Source of the DNA: an uncultured Verrucomicrobiota bacterium
GTDB lineage: Bacteria; Verrucomicrobiota; Verrucomicrobiia; Limisphaerales; UBA9464
Assembly: GCA_903842505.1 (NCBI GenBank)
Contig: CAIMMI010000005.1
Span: 1-52,042 of the forward strand
Direction of reading: 5' to 3'
DNA: 52,042 nt
This document shows, in pieces, positions 1 through 10,226 of this stretch; within the stretch, counting starts at the first letter, position 1; each line of letters begins with the position of its first letter. The notes under the pieces are model-generated. The model did not search any database. It was given only the letters and a program-made list of their open reading frames with translations, and had not been told where the DNA came from. The position numbers and the translations under genes are program-made.

Positions 1-41
1 CGTCCGGCCCGATTCGTTTGCTGCGGGCTCGCAGCTTCGGT

Positions 42-60
42 GCGGAGCCCAGCTCTCCGC
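42..60. other. Short inverted repeat after the methyltransferase gene
   Basis: GCGGAG (42-47) and CTCCGC (55-60) form a perfect 6-bp stem around a 7-nt loop, about 30 bp beyond the stop of the minus-strand operon. It could serve as a weak terminator. There is no T-run on the minus strand after it, so this is only a candidate. Nothing else is recognisable in positions 1-90. Confidence 0.2.
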
Positions 61-90
61 TGATTCAGCGTAAGGATCCCGAAGCGTGGG

Positions 91-873
91 CTAGGGGGCC
101 TGTTTGGGTGCGACGGTGGGTTGGATCGGCGATTCCCCGGCCTTGCGACGGAAGATGAGGATGTGCTGGCGGGGCAATTCTCGACCGGTCGAGATCCATT
201 CAAGATCGTGCAAAGCCATTTCCCGGCGAACCTGGGCCTCGGTCATCTTGTGGAGTCGTTTGATCGGCACCCACTGGTCTTCACCACGGTACTCTATCAG
301 GACGAGACGCCCGCCTGGTTTGAGTGCGGCCGTCATGCCGCGGGCCATCTCGTAGGGGAACTCGCATTCATGGTACACGTCGACGAGGATGATCAGGTCG
401 AGTGCGTTCGTTGGAAGGTGCGGATCCTCCGGTGTCGACAGGACTGGCACGACCTGGGTCAGTTTTCGGGCTGACATGTTGGTGCGCAGGATCGCGATCA
501 TCTCGGGTTGGATGTCGGTTGCGTACACACGGCCGGAGGGGCCAACCCGCTCGGCCATCCGCCAGGTGAGATAACCTGAACCGGCGCCGACGTCCGCCAC
601 GGCCTGGCCCGGCTTGATGCCGAGGGCATCGAGAAGGAGTTTCGGGCGCTCCTCCTGCTCGCGCTCGGGCCGCTCGAGCCAAGGGGCACCGTGGTGGGTC
701 ATGTAGTGGGCAATTTCCCGGCCAAGAAACCACTTTCCCATCCCGTCCGGTGTCCCGGGTCGCTCCGTGTAGAGCGGTTCCGGTGGAGTCGGTGGCGATG
801 CAACCCCGGCCCAGGCAAGAGTCCAGAGGACCATCAGCGTGGCCAACCGGTGCGTGCGGAATGGGACGTTCAT
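91..873 (-). CDS. Class I SAM-dependent methyltransferase with N-terminal signal peptide
   Basis: 260 aa. The ATG at 873 is preceded by AGGA six bases upstream on the coding strand. The reading frame stays open further upstream, but the translation there is compositionally unlike the rest. Residues 1-26 are a typical signal peptide with a basic start, a hydrophobic core and Ala-Gly-Val-Ala-Ser. The Rossmann methyltransferase core follows, with motif I VADVGAGSGY at 92-101, an acidic SAM ribose ligand near D120 (YATDIQPE) and a later LKPGGRLVLIEY strand. The substrate cannot be read from the sequence. It is the last gene of the ispF operon, 7 bp after the amidotransferase gene. A SAM-dependent enzyme with an export signal is odd, because SAM is cytoplasmic. 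The leader may be an uncleaved anchor. Confidence 0.85.
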   Translation of the reverse strand: MNVPFRTHRLATLMVLWTLAWAGVASPPTPPEPLYTERPGTPDGMGKWFLGREIAHYMTHHGAPWLERPEREQEERPKLLLDALGIKPGQAVADVGAGSGYLTWRMAERVGPSGRVYATDIQPEMIAILRTNMSARKLTQVVPVLSTPEDPHLPTNALDLIILVDVYHECEFPYEMARGMTAALKPGGRLVLIEYRGEDQWVPIKRLHKMTEAQVRREMALHDLEWISTGRELPRQHILIFRRKAGESPIQPTVAPKQAP

Positions 874-880
874 GGCGATC

Positions 881-1672
881 CTATTTTCGAGCGATGCAGG
901 CCTCGACGAAGGCCTTGAGCAGCCTGCGCTGCTCGGCGTGCCGAGGCGCGAGGCGCTCGGGGTGGAACTGGACGGAAATAAACCACGGCAGGAATCCCTC
1001 GGCACCCTCGGCGAGTTCGGTGGCCTCAACGAGGCCGTCCGGGGACACCGCGACCGGGCGGAGTTCGGGAGCCAATTGATCGATGCCCTGATGATGGGTG
1101 CTGTTAACCTGCAAGGAACGTCGGCGGGTGATCTTGGCGAGGATCGAACGGGGATCGACAGCCACCGGGTGCACCGCTTCGTCCTTTCGGTCGCAGGCGT
1201 TGTGTGGAACTTCCGATGGACGTTCGGTGGCGAGGTCGAGGTGGAGGGTTCCGCCGAGCGCGACATTGATCAGTTGGTGCCCTCGGCACACGGCCAGGAG
1301 CGGTCGCGGTTGCGCGAAGAGTTGCTGAAGTACCAGCAGTTCGAAGACGTCCCGGGGTACGTCTGGCGTACCGGAGAGCCGACGCACGGCGTCCGGGGCT
1401 CCTGGGCGGTGGACCTCCGGGCTGATGTCGTCGCCGCCGCTCAGCAGAACGCCATCGGCGCGGCCGATCGCATCGCGGACGACCTCGACATCGGCCGTGG
1501 GCGGGAGGACCCAGGGGACTCCACCGGCCTGGATGACAGCCTCCGAGTAACGCAGCGACAGGCTGATGCTGTGGTCATCAAACTCAGCACCCTGTGCCTG
1601 GGTGCTGGGCGTGATGAGGATGAGGGGCCGACCGGGCCGGATGGCCCTGGAGGATTTTGATGGGCGAGCCAT
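881..1672 (-). CDS. Class I glutamine amidotransferase / gamma-glutamyl-GABA hydrolase-like (peptidase C26)
   Basis: 263 aa, a normal length for the PuuD-like C26 family, which hydrolyses gamma-glutamyl amides. Visible motifs are the oxyanion/binding strand LLSGGDD near 76-82, the nucleophile elbow LLAVCRGHQL with C129, the substrate loop NSTHHQ at 190-195, and the catalytic pair H237 and E239 in VQFHPE. All three triad residues are present, so an active hydrolase is expected. It is not fused to a synthetase domain. The start at 1672 gives a sensible N-terminus (MARPSKSS), but no good ribosome binding site is visible. It lies 13 bp downstream of the 102-aa gene and 7 bp upstream of the methyltransferase, so all are probably co-transcribed. 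The true substrate (gamma-Glu-GABA, polyglutamyl or other) is unknown. Confidence 0.88.
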   Translation of the reverse strand: MARPSKSSRAIRPGRPLILITPSTQAQGAEFDDHSISLSLRYSEAVIQAGGVPWVLPPTADVEVVRDAIGRADGVLLSGGDDISPEVHRPGAPDAVRRLSGTPDVPRDVFELLVLQQLFAQPRPLLAVCRGHQLINVALGGTLHLDLATERPSEVPHNACDRKDEAVHPVAVDPRSILAKITRRRSLQVNSTHHQGIDQLAPELRPVAVSPDGLVEATELAEGAEGFLPWFISVQFHPERLAPRHAEQRRLLKAFVEACIARK

Positions 1673-1685
1673 GGCGAAGGGATGG

Positions 1686-1994
1686 TCAGTCGTTTGAGTC
1701 GTCGGTCTTCTTGGGGAAGCGGAACTCCGGGAATAGTTCGAGGATCCGTTTGCGTACCTCTGCGATGTCGTCGGGCTTGTAACGCCGCCGGACATGCCCG
1801 CGCTCCAGGGCGTCGAGGAGTTCGAGCCAGTCGGCGATCGGGGGATCCGGCATGGGAATCCACTCGATGTCGCGGCCGCGCCGCTTGGGTCGTTCGAAGA
1901 AGGCCCAGCGATTGCCGATGTGCTGGGCATAGACGTAGCGTTTGATGCCGTCGTCACCCGGTGTGGTCCAGCCGATGTCTGCCTTGGCTCCCAT
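1686..1994 (-). CDS. Small uncharacterised soluble protein
   Basis: 102 aa, family not recognised. It begins MGAKADIGWTTPGDDGIKR and contains aromatic-rich stretches (RYVYAQHIGNRWAFFERP), a Pro-rich middle (WIPMPDPPIADWLELLDAL) and a charged helix-forming C-terminal third ending in KKTDDSND. It has no signal peptide and no membrane segment. It sits 31 bp after ispF and 13 bp before the amidotransferase gene on the same strand. That compact spacing and the protein-like composition support a real gene. The aspartate-rich tail and lack of Cys/His clusters argue against a zinc-binding role. No function is proposed. Confidence 0.75.
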   Translation of the reverse strand: MGAKADIGWTTPGDDGIKRYVYAQHIGNRWAFFERPKRRGRDIEWIPMPDPPIADWLELLDALERGHVRRRYKPDDIAEVRKRILELFPEFRFPKKTDDSND

Positions 1995-2025
1995 ATTTGG
2001 TTGAAAGGGGGTGGAGTGTTGGGGG

Positions 2026-2514
2026 TCAGGCCGGGTCTTCGGGCAAGTCGACGGCAGCGATGGCCATCGCCGCGATTCCCTCCTGTCGCCCGACGAATCC
2101 CATTTGTTCGTTGGTGGTGGCCTTGATGCCGACCTTCGCCACGGGAATCCCCAAGGCGCCGGCGATCTGTTCCTTCATGGCCTGAATGTGCGGGTAAATC
2201 TTGGGGCGCTCGGCAATGAGGGTGGCGTCGATGTTGATGATCCGCCCGCCTCGGGAGCGTGCCCGACGAGCGGCTTCCTCGACGAAGATCCGGCTCGGTG
2301 CATTGCGCCAACGCTCGTCCGTATTGGGGAACAGGTGGCCGATGTCGACCTCGCCCACGGCGCCGAGCACGGCGTCCGTGATTGCGTGCAGCAAGGCATC
2401 TGCGTCGCTGTGGCCTTCCAGGCCGTGCGTGTGCGGTATTTCCACCCCGCCGAGGACGAGACGTCGCCCGGCAACCAAAGCATGGACATCGTAGCCGATG
2501 CCGACGTGAACCAT
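2026..2514 (-). CDS. ispF: 2-C-methyl-D-erythritol 2,4-cyclodiphosphate synthase
   Basis: 162 aa, standard length for IspF. The enzyme converts CDP-ME 2-phosphate to MEcPP and CMP in the cytoplasmic MEP route to isoprenoids. The family signature GYDVH places two zinc ligands at D9 and H11, and the third is H43 in GHSDADALLHA. DIGHLFPNTD and KATTNEQMGFVGRQEG, the substrate-loop and C-terminal motifs, are intact. It is the first gene of a minus-strand operon and is transcribed divergently from gltB across about 230 bp. The preceding pathway enzyme IspD is encoded separately at 26990, not next to or fused with ispF as in many bacteria. Confidence 0.97.
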   Translation of the reverse strand: MVHVGIGYDVHALVAGRRLVLGGVEIPHTHGLEGHSDADALLHAITDAVLGAVGEVDIGHLFPNTDERWRNAPSRIFVEEAARRARSRGGRIINIDATLIAERPKIYPHIQAMKEQIAGALGIPVAKVGIKATTNEQMGFVGRQEGIAAMAIAAVDLPEDPA

Positions 2515-2741
2515 GCAAGGAAGGTGGCGTGCAGGTGCACGGGATGGAAGCCAAACAATGAAAGTGAGTCGCGGGAGTCTTGAAATGGGTCCATCCTCTT
2601 GGTCAGGCGGAACACGAAGGACGCGTTTCGGGGCCCTTGAACCGTTCAGTTCGGAATTATTTCATGGGATTGGCCCTCGAACGGAGGAAAGTTCTTTCGG
2701 AATCTCGCCTTGGTCGTTTCTACTGGGGCGTCGCAGTCATC

Positions 2742-5700
2742 ATGAGCATGGAAAATGGAACGGCGCGGAAGCGCATCTCCCCGCGGGCTGAGGCGCCCGC
2801 CAAGCAGGGCCTTTACAATCCCAGCATGGAGCACGACGCCTGTGGCGTTGGCTTCGTGGCGCATTTGCGCGGGGACAAAACCCATGCCTTGGTGGAGCAG
2901 GGGCTCCAGATCCTCAACAATCTCGATCACCGGGGAGCCTGTGGCTCCGAGGTGAACACCGGGGACGGCGCGGGCATTCTGATTCAGATGCCGCACGATT
3001 TCCTGGTCGAGGCCTGCACCAGGGCGTGCGTGCAACTCCCGGACGTCGGCCTGTACGGCACCGGCCTGGTGTACTTGCCGCGCGATCCGAAGCAGCGGCG
3101 GAAGGTCGAGTTGGCCTTTGAGAAGATCGTCAATTCCGAGGGGCAGCAATTCCTCGGTTGGAGGTCTGTCCCCACGGACAACTCTTCGCTGGGCGATACG
3201 GCCAAGGCCTCCGAACCTTGGATCAGCATGCCGATCATCGGACGCGGTTCGGACGTGACGGACACGCTGGGCTTTGAACGCAAGCTGTACGTCATCCGCA
3301 AGCGGTCCTTCAACGAGATCCGCTGCTCGACGATGGACGGGAGCCAGTACTGGTATGTGTGCAGCCTTTCCAGCCGCACGCTGGTGTACAAGGGCATGCT
3401 CCTGACCGACCAGGTCTCCAAGTATTTCCCTGACCTGCGTAATCCGTCGATGAAGACGGGACTCGCGCTGGTCCACTCCCGGTTTTCGACAAACACGTTC
3501 CCCAGTTGGAACCGTGCGCACCCGTACCGGTACATCGCCCACAACGGCGAGATCAACACGCTGCGCGGAAACATCAACTGGATGCACGCCCGCGAGGCCC
3601 TGTTCGCCTCCGACCTGTTCGGCGAGGATATCCAGAAGATCCTGCCGGTGGTCGACCCCAACGGCAGTGACTCGGCGATGTTCGACAACGTTCTGGAACT
3701 TCTCGTCCTCGCGGGGCGGTCTCTGCCGCATGCGATGATGATGATGATTCCGGAGCCTTGGTCGAACCACGAATCCATGAGCGACGAGAAGAAGTCGTTC
3801 TATGAGTATCATTCCTGCCTGATGGAGCCGTGGGACGGGCCCGCTTGTATCGCCTTCACCGACGGCGTCCGCATCGGCGCCTCGCTGGACCGGAACGGCC
3901 TCCGGCCTTCCCGCTATTACGTCACGAAGGACGACTACGTCATCATGGCGTCCGAAGTCGGCGTGCTCGACGTGGCTCCGGAGAACATCCGCGAGAAGGG
4001 GCGCCTGCAGCCCGGTCGGATGTTCTATATCGACACCGAACTCGGCCGCATTGTGGCGGACGAGGAGATCAAGGAGCAGATCGCCCGGGAGCAGCCCTAC
4101 CGTCAGTGGTTGAACCAGCACCTGATCGATCTGGCCCAGTTGGCCGAGCCCAACAAGGAAGCGGAGGCTGATCGCGCGTCGGTGCTGCAGCGGCAGCAGG
4201 CCTTTGGGTATTCGTACGAGGACGTCCGGATGCTGATGGTGCCGATGGCTCGCGATGGGGTCGAGGCTGTGGGATCGATGGGTACGGATACGCCGCTGGC
4301 GGTGCTCTCCAACCAGCCCCAGTTGCTCTACAATTATTTCAAGCAGTTGTTCGCGCAGGTAACCAATCCTCCGATTGACTGTATCCGTGAGGAAATCGTT
4401 ACCAGTGCGGAGACGACGATCGGTGCTGAGCGCAACCTGCTGGATCCCCAGCCGGAGAGCTGCCACCTGATCAAGCTCAAGAATCCCGTCCTCACAAACG
4501 AAGAGTTTGCCAAGCTCAAGCACATCGATCAGGCCGGGTACCGGTCTGTGACGTTGCCGATCCTGTACAAGGTCGACAAGGGGGCGAAGGGGCTGGAGAA
4601 GGCGTTGTCAGATCTCTTCAAGAAGGCCAGCAAGGCGATCGAGGAGGGCTACACCATCCTGATCCTTTCGGATCGGGGAGTGGGGCCGAAGAACGCCGCG
4701 ATTCCAGCGCTTCTGGCTGTGAGCGGGTTGCATCATCACCTGATCCGCAAGGGCACCCGCATGCGGGTGGGCATCGTGCTGGAGTCTGGCGAACCCCGGG
4801 AGGTTCATCACTTCTCGCTGCTGCTTGGCTATGGCTGCGGCGCGATCAATCCGTATCTTGCGTTCGAGTCCATTGATGACCTGATCAGCCAAGGGTTGCT
4901 TACGGGTGTCGACCACAAGACGGCCTGCAAGAACTTCACCAAGGCGGCGTCGAAGGGCGTCGTCAAGGTGGCCTCCAAGATGGGCATCTCCACGATCCAG
5001 TCCTATCGTGGCGCGCAGATCTTCGAAGCGATCGGCATCAACGAAGCGGTTGTCGACAAGTACTTCAGTTGGACATCGACCCGCGTGGAAGGCATCGGGA
5101 TGGAGGAGATCGCCCGCGAGGTCGAGATCCGTCATGCGAAGGCGTTCCCGGAGCGGAAGCTCAAGGTTTCGACGCTCGACGTCGGCGGCCAGTACCAGTG
5201 GCGGCGCGAGGGTGAGTATCACCTTTTCAATCCTGAAACGGTACATCGTCTCCAGAAGGCGGTCCGGAACGCCGACTACAAGTCGTTCAAGGATTACTCC
5301 CGTCAGGTGGACGAGCAGTTCAAGCATTGGTGCACGCTGCGAGGCTTGCTGGACTTCAAGCCTGCCTCTGCGATTCCGATCGAAGAGGTGGAGTCCGTTG
5401 AGGCGATCGTGAAGCGGTTCAAGACGGGCGCCATGAGCTATGGCTCGATCTCGAAGGAGGCCCACGAAGCGATGGCCATCGCCATGAACCGGATCGGCGG
5501 CAAGTCGAACACCGGTGAGGGCGGTGAGGACCCCGAGCGCTACGTGCCGATGGCGAATGGCGACTCGAAGAATTCTGCGATCAAGCAGGTGGCTTCCGGG
5601 CGCTTCGGCGTGACGAGCCAGTACTTGGTGAGTGCCCGGGAAATCCAGATCAAGATGGCTCAGGGCGCCAAGCCGGGTGAAGGGGGCCAGTTGCCCGGTG

Positions 5701-7370
5701 GCAAGGTCTATCCCTGGATCGCCAAGACGCGTCACTCGACGCCCGGTGTCGGCTTGATCTCCCCACCGCCGCACCACGACATCTACTCGATCGAGGATCT
5801 CGCCGAGTTGATCCATGACCTCAAGAACGCGAACCGTCATGCGCGGATCAGCGTCAAGTTGGTCTCCGAGGTGGGTGTGGGCACGGTGGCGGCAGGCGTG
5901 GCGAAGGCCCATGCCGACGTTGTCCTGATCTCCGGCTTTGACGGCGGCACCGGGGCTTCCCCGCAGACGTCGATCAAGCATGCGGGCATTCCGTGGGAGC
6001 TTGGCTTGGCCGAGACGCACCAGACGCTCGTGCTCAACAACCTCCGCTCCCGGATCGTTGTCGAGACGGATGGCCAGTTGAAGACCGGACGCGACGTCGT
6101 GATTGCCGCGTTGCTCGGGGCCGAGGAATTCGGGTTCGCGACGGCACCGCTGGTGTCTCTCGGATGCATCATGATGCGTGTCTGTCACCTGAACACCTGT
6201 CCGGTGGGTGTGGCGACGCAGGATCCTGAATTGCGCAAGCGCTTCACGGGCGATCCCTCGCACGTGGTCAACTTCATGCGCTTCATCGCTACCGAGGTGC
6301 GCGAGATCATGGCCCAGTTGGGCTTCCGCACCATCGAGGAGATGGTGGGTCGCACGGATCGTCTGGAGGCGCGGCATGCTGTCGAACACTGGAAAGCGCG
6401 AGGCGTGGACTTCAGCAAGATCCTCTATCAACCGGAGGTTGGCCCCGAGGTTGGGCGCTTCTGCCAGATGGCTCAGGATCACGGCATTGAACGGTCCCTG
6501 GACCTGACGAAGCTGCTCGACATCTGCCGCCCGGCGATCGATCGCGGCGAGAAGGTCCGGGCCAGCCTGCCGGTCCGGAACGTGAACCGTGTGGTTGGAA
6601 CGATCACCGGCAGCGAACTGACCCGGGTGCACGGGGCCAAGGGGCTCCCGGAGGATACGGTGCTGATCACGTTCCAGGGCAGCGCTGGGCAGAGCTTCGG
6701 CGCCTTCCTGCCGGCGGGGATGAGCTTCGTCCTCGAAGGCGACGCGAACGACTACTTCGGCAAGGGACTCAGCGGTGGTAAGCTGATTCTCTACCCGCCT
6801 GCGGCGAGTACGTTCGCGGCGGAGTCGAACATGATCGTTGGCAATGTGGCCCTGTACGGGGCCACCTTGGGTCAGGTTTACATCCGGGGCATGGCCGGTG
6901 AACGGTTCTGCGTCCGGAATTCCGGCGTCACCGCCGTCGTGGAAGCCGTGGGCGACCATGGATGCGAGTACATGACCGGTGGACGGGTGGTCGTGCTGGG
7001 ACCGACCGGACGTAACTTTGCAGCCGGCATGTCCGGTGGCGTGGCCTACGTGCTGGACGAAGCCGGGGATTTCCCGCGGCGCTGCAACCAGCAGATGGTC
7101 GGCCTCGAGAAGGTCGAGGGCGAGGACGCCGCCGAATTGAAGGCGATCATCGAGGAACATGCGATCAACACGAAGAGCAAGCGGGCGGCTCAGGTCCTCG
7201 CGGCCTGGGAGCAGTACCTGCCGAAGTTCGTGAAGGTCATGCCGAAGGATTACAAGCGCGTGCTGGCGGCCTTGAAGAAGGCTCAGGCGGACGGGCTCAC
7301 GGGCGACGATGCCCTCAACCGCGCGTTCGAGGCGAATGCCAAGGACGCGGCCCGGGTTGGAGGCGGCTGA
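2742..7370 (+). CDS. gltB: Glutamate synthase (NADPH/ferredoxin type) large subunit
   Basis: 1542 aa from the ATG at 2742. The frame is open back to 2580, but the upstream residues do not resemble GltB. The domains run in order. First is a class-II glutaminase domain whose nucleophile should be C34 (EHDACGVGF) after removal of a propeptide. A central domain follows. The FMN/synthase domain comes next, with the 3Fe-4S cysteines C1142, C1148 and C1153 ([12 protein letters not shown]). The last is the C-terminal GXGXG beta-helix ([13 protein letters not shown]). With GltD it transfers the glutamine amide to 2-oxoglutarate, giving two glutamates. The product is complete, with no frameshift. It lies 56 bp upstream of gltD. 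Confidence 0.97.
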   Translation: MSMENGTARKRISPRAEAPAKQGLYNPSMEHDACGVGFVAHLRGDKTHALVEQGLQILNNLDHRGACGSEVNTGDGAGILIQMPHDFLVEACTRACVQLPDVGLYGTGLVYLPRDPKQRRKVELAFEKIVNSEGQQFLGWRSVPTDNSSLGDTAKASEPWISMPIIGRGSDVTDTLGFERKLYVIRKRSFNEIRCSTMDGSQYWYVCSLSSRTLVYKGMLLTDQVSKYFPDLRNPSMKTGLALVHSRFSTNTFPSWNRAHPYRYIAHNGEINTLRGNINWMHAREALFASDLFGEDIQKILPVVDPNGSDSAMFDNVLELLVLAGRSLPHAMMMMIPEPWSNHESMSDEKKSFYEYHSCLMEPWDGPACIAFTDGVRIGASLDRNGLRPSRYYVTKDDYVIMASEVGVLDVAPENIREKGRLQPGRMFYIDTELGRIVADEEIKEQIAREQPYRQWLNQHLIDLAQLAEPNKEAEADRASVLQRQQAFGYSYEDVRMLMVPMARDGVEAVGSMGTDTPLAVLSNQPQLLYNYFKQLFAQVTNPPIDCIREEIVTSAETTIGAERNLLDPQPESCHLIKLKNPVLTNEEFAKLKHIDQAGYRSVTLPILYKVDKGAKGLEKALSDLFKKASKAIEEGYTILILSDRGVGPKNAAIPALLAVSGLHHHLIRKGTRMRVGIVLESGEPREVHHFSLLLGYGCGAINPYLAFESIDDLISQGLLTGVDHKTACKNFTKAASKGVVKVASKMGISTIQSYRGAQIFEAIGINEAVVDKYFSWTSTRVEGIGMEEIAREVEIRHAKAFPERKLKVSTLDVGGQYQWRREGEYHLFNPETVHRLQKAVRNADYKSFKDYSRQVDEQFKHWCTLRGLLDFKPASAIPIEEVESVEAIVKRFKTGAMSYGSISKEAHEAMAIAMNRIGGKSNTGEGGEDPERYVPMANGDSKNSAIKQVASGRFGVTSQYLVSAREIQIKMAQGAKPGEGGQLPGGKVYPWIAKTRHSTPGVGLISPPPHHDIYSIEDLAELIHDLKNANRHARISVKLVSEVGVGTVAAGVAKAHADVVLISGFDGGTGASPQTSIKHAGIPWELGLAETHQTLVLNNLRSRIVVETDGQLKTGRDVVIAALLGAEEFGFATAPLVSLGCIMMRVCHLNTCPVGVATQDPELRKRFTGDPSHVVNFMRFIATEVREIMAQLGFRTIEEMVGRTDRLEARHAVEHWKARGVDFSKILYQPEVGPEVGRFCQMAQDHGIERSLDLTKLLDICRPAIDRGEKVRASLPVRNVNRVVGTITGSELTRVHGAKGLPEDTVLITFQGSAGQSFGAFLPAGMSFVLEGDANDYFGKGLSGGKLILYPPAASTFAAESNMIVGNVALYGATLGQVYIRGMAGERFCVRNSGVTAVVEAVGDHGCEYMTGGRVVVLGPTGRNFAAGMSGGVAYVLDEAGDFPRRCNQQMVGLEKVEGEDAAELKAIIEEHAINTKSKRAAQVLAAWEQYLPKFVKVMPKDYKRVLAALKKAQADGLTGDDALNRAFEANAKDAARVGGG

Positions 7371-7426
7371 AATCGAGACGCCAAGGTACCAAAACGAACC
7401 GATACCAATTCGAACGAGACTGAGAC

Positions 7427-8905
7427 ATGGGCAAGCCCACAGGATTCCTTGAGTACGTCCGCGAACTGCCGCTCGACCGGAGCGCGGTGAAACGCATCCG
7501 CGACTGGAACGAGTTCCACGAGCACATGGACGAAGACCGGCTGCGCCAGCAGGGCTCCCGGTGCATGGATTGCGGCATTCCGTTCTGCCATAACGGCACG
7601 CTGATCAGCGGCATGGCGAGCGGATGTCCGATCAACAACCTGATCCCCGAGTGGAATGACCTCGTCTACCGCGGGCTCTGGCGCGAGGCGCTGGACCGTC
7701 TGCACAAGACGAACAATTTCCCCGAATTCACCGGCCGGGTCTGCCCGGCGCCCTGCGAAGGGTCGTGCGTTCTCGGCATCAACGCCCCGCCCGTCACGAT
7801 CAAGAACATCGAGTGCACGATCATCGACAAGGGCTGGGAAGAAGGCTGGGTAAAGCCTGAGGCTCCCAAGAAGCGTACCGGCAAGAAGGTTGCCGTCGTG
7901 GGGTCCGGTCCGGCCGGTCTCTCCGCTGCCGCCCAGTTGAACCGGGCGGGGCATTGGGTCACGGTGTTTGAGCGGGCGGATCGCCCGGGTGGGCTTCTGA
8001 TGTACGGCATCCCGAACATGAAGCTCGACAAGGAGAAGGTGGTCCGCCGCCGGCTCCGGCAGATGGAGAAGGAGGGCGTCGCCTTCCGCTGCAATTGCGA
8101 GGTTGGCAAGGATGTGACCTCCCAGCAGTTGATGGATGAGTTCGATGCCATCGTGGTGTGCACGGGTGCTACGAAGCCCCGCGACCTGCCCATCGAAGGT
8201 CGATCGCTGAAGGGGGTCCACTTCGCCATGGAATTCCTCCATGGCAACACCAAGGCCCTCCTCGACAAGTCGGCACCGCCGATCTCCGCCGAGGGCAAGG
8301 ATGTTGTGATCATCGGGGGTGGCGACACCGGTACCGACTGCGTTGGCACCTCGATGCGCCATGGCTGCAAGGCCCTGGTCCAGGTTGAGATCCTGCCGCG
8401 TCCGGCGGATTCCCGCACGGCTGACAATCCCTGGCCGGAGTGGCCCAAGACCTACAAGATGGACTACGGTCAGGAGGAGGCAGCAGCCAAGTTTGGTGCC
8501 GATCCCCGCGTCTACCTGACGACCGCGAAGAAGTTCATCGCGGATTCTGCAGGCAACGTTTCCGGAGTTCACCTGGTGGAGATCAAGTGGGAGAAGAACG
8601 ACAAGGGGCAGTTCATCCCCGTGGATGTTCCCGGTACCGACCGCGTGGTTCCCGCCCAGTTGGTGTTGCTCGCCATGGGCTTCCTCGGGCCGGAACAGCC
8701 GTTGCTCGAGTCGCTCGGTTTGGAACGGGATCCCCGATCCAACATCAAGGCCGAACATGGCAAGTACACGACCAGCATTCCGAAGGTGTTTGCTGCGGGT
8801 GACTGCCGCCGTGGTCAGAGTCTTGTGGTCTGGGCCTTCAATGAAGGACGCGGAGCCGCGCGCGAAGCGGATCGCTTCCTGATGGGCCGCACCGAGCTGC
8901 CTTGA
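7427..8905 (+). CDS. gltD: Glutamate synthase small subunit (NADPH-dependent)
   Basis: 492 aa, the usual GltD length. The N-terminal domain carries the Cys sets for two 4Fe-4S clusters: C46, C49, C54 and C67 (CMDCGIPFC and GCP), then C106, C110 and C114 (CPAPCEGSC). The FAD dinucleotide fold follows with GSGPAG at 159-164, and an NADPH site with [13 protein letters not shown] near 293-305. The C-terminal FAD motif is [15 protein letters not shown]. It passes electrons from NADPH to the GltB flavin. It is the second gene of the gltBD operon and is followed 28 bp later by a strong intrinsic terminator. Confidence 0.97.
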   Translation: MGKPTGFLEYVRELPLDRSAVKRIRDWNEFHEHMDEDRLRQQGSRCMDCGIPFCHNGTLISGMASGCPINNLIPEWNDLVYRGLWREALDRLHKTNNFPEFTGRVCPAPCEGSCVLGINAPPVTIKNIECTIIDKGWEEGWVKPEAPKKRTGKKVAVVGSGPAGLSAAAQLNRAGHWVTVFERADRPGGLLMYGIPNMKLDKEKVVRRRLRQMEKEGVAFRCNCEVGKDVTSQQLMDEFDAIVVCTGATKPRDLPIEGRSLKGVHFAMEFLHGNTKALLDKSAPPISAEGKDVVIIGGGDTGTDCVGTSMRHGCKALVQVEILPRPADSRTADNPWPEWPKTYKMDYGQEEAAAKFGADPRVYLTTAKKFIADSAGNVSGVHLVEIKWEKNDKGQFIPVDVPGTDRVVPAQLVLLAMGFLGPEQPLLESLGLERDPRSNIKAEHGKYTTSIPKVFAAGDCRRGQSLVVWAFNEGRGAAREADRFLMGRTELP

Positions 8906-8933
8906 GCAGCCTCGACGCCTGATACCGTTTTGA

Positions 8934-8970
8934 AGGTCGGTCCGTGTCGGAAGACGCGGACCGGCCTTTT
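8934..8970 (+). terminator. Intrinsic terminator of gltBD
   Basis: A 15-bp stem pairs AGGTCGGTCCGTGTC (8934-8948) with GACGCGGACCGGCCT (8953-8967). It includes two G-T wobbles and a GGAA tetraloop. T residues follow to 8970. The position 28 bp after the gltD stop fits transcription termination of the operon. Confidence 0.85.
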
Positions 8971-9075
8971 GCCTGTCCCGCCCTGGGGCAGTCGCCCCTG
9001 CTGCATCAGAAGGTGCCCCGGGGTGCCATTCAGCATCGGCCCGATGGGCGATCGGATGGATGCCCGGCGGTTCTC

Positions 9076-9360
9076 CTACTTGGTACCCGCCTTGTGGCTC
9101 CTCGGTTGTCCCGATCTCTCGGGAGGTTTTTCCGACTTACGCGGGGCGCTTGCCCGCGGTGCCACGGCACGGACCTCGGTGCGGTTCGCCTTGCCGCGGG
9201 AATCGCGAGCGCCCGGGTTTTCCTTCGGCGCCAGCGGCTTCTTGGTTCGTCGCGCAGACTGTTCAGCCAAGGGGACGGCTCCCAGAACTTCGGCCTTCGG
9301 CGGAGGCGGCGCGACAAGGAAGGGGACGGGTGCAGGGGTGGTTTTCTTGGGCTTGGTCAT
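9076..9360 (-). CDS. Small Lys/Pro/Ala-rich basic protein (hypothetical)
   Basis: 94 aa, beginning MTKPKKTTPAPVPFLVAPPP and ending HKAGTK. It is strongly basic and rich in Lys, Arg, Pro and Ala, with no hydrophobic segment and no recognised fold, so it is probably disordered. GGAGGAG lies 12 nt upstream of the ATG on the coding strand, a usable ribosome binding site. It sits alone, antisense to the flanking genes, between the gltD terminator and the DUF47 gene. Other frames here are also open because of GC content, so the call is moderate. A nucleic-acid-binding tail protein is one possibility, judged from composition only. The rest of 8971-9591 holds nothing recognisable. Confidence 0.5.
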   Translation of the reverse strand: MTKPKKTTPAPVPFLVAPPPPKAEVLGAVPLAEQSARRTKKPLAPKENPGARDSRGKANRTEVRAVAPRASAPRKSEKPPERSGQPRSHKAGTK

Positions 9361-9591
9361 GAAGGCAGCCTACTCCTCCAGCGGTGGGCTGCACGACATC
9401 CCTTGGCGTTCTCTGAGCGCTGGATGCCAAAGCGACCGCGAAGGCGGCCAAGGCCCAGCGAGATTCGTGTGGCGCCTAGCCGACTCCGGGTTTTTGGGCG
9501 GTGGGTGTTTGAAGGGCCGGGGTTCCATCCTGTGTCTTAATTGTAACAAAACGGACATGCAGCCGACATTGTGTCGGGGCGGAGTGAGAGC

Positions 9592-10218
9592 ATGTTTTCG
9601 ATCCAGAAGTTGATCGGTGGCGATGAGATCTTCTTCGAGTTGCTGGAGAAGAGTGCTGAGGAAGCCCGGGAGAGCGTGCAATTGCTGGTTCGTCTACTGG
9701 CGGCCCCTTCCGCCAATTCGTTGGATGACTTCGCTTTGCTGCGGAAAAAGGACAAGCGGATCACGGAAGAGATCAGCGAGCGGTTGACGACGACCTTCGT
9801 GACTCCTTTGGAGCGTGAGGACATCGAGGCGCTTTCGAATGCGCTCTACAAGATTCCAAAGACCCTCGAGAAGTTCGGCGAGCGCCTCCTGCTGTGTCCC
9901 GAACGCGTGCGACGGGTCGGATTTTCCCAGCAAGCGGGTTTACTGGAACGGGCGGCAGACGTGGTTCTGGCCATGGTCAAGGAGTTGCGCAAATCACCCG
10001 ATCTGGAGTCGGTGAAGGAACAGAACGATCGACTTCAATACCTGGAGGGTGAGGCGGACAAGTTGATGATCGACCTGCTCCGGGAGCTTTATTCGGGTGA
10101 GAAGGACGCGGTCAGCGTCATTGCCCTCAAGGACCTGTACGACCTCCTGGAAAAGGTGATCGATCGGTGCCGGGATGCGGGCAACGTGATCTTTCACATC
10201 GTCTTGAAGAACTCCTGA
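9592..10218 (+). CDS. DUF47 / PhoU-like phosphate transport regulator
   Basis: 208 aa from the ATG at 9592, which has GGAG seven bases upstream. An alternative GTG at 9571 would add seven residues. The sequence is all-helical and charged, with the DUF47 features: an N-terminal FELLEKSAEEARESVQLL helix, then KKDKRITEEISERLTTTFVTP with its acidic partner REDIEALSNALYKIP, and a C-terminal ALKDLYDLLEKVIDRCRDAGN helix. This is the usual metal-binding PhoU-like core. The gene sits 8 bp upstream of a PiT permease. This pairing is widespread and implies control of phosphate uptake by the permease. No Pho-box-like element was convincingly seen upstream. Confidence 0.93.
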   Translation: MFSIQKLIGGDEIFFELLEKSAEEARESVQLLVRLLAAPSANSLDDFALLRKKDKRITEEISERLTTTFVTPLEREDIEALSNALYKIPKTLEKFGERLLLCPERVRRVGFSQQAGLLERAADVVLAMVKELRKSPDLESVKEQNDRLQYLEGEADKLMIDLLRELYSGEKDAVSVIALKDLYDLLEKVIDRCRDAGNVIFHIVLKNS

Positions 10219-10226
10219 GTCTTGTC

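Noticed and set aside
4608-7160. 850-codon open frame antisense to gltB
   Set aside because: It lies wholly inside gltB, which is unmistakable. It is a GC-driven shadow with no protein-like pattern.
8944-9540. 198-codon open frame on the plus strand after gltD
   Set aside because: It starts inside the gltD terminator, is Arg/Ser/Gly-rich and has no recognisable motif.
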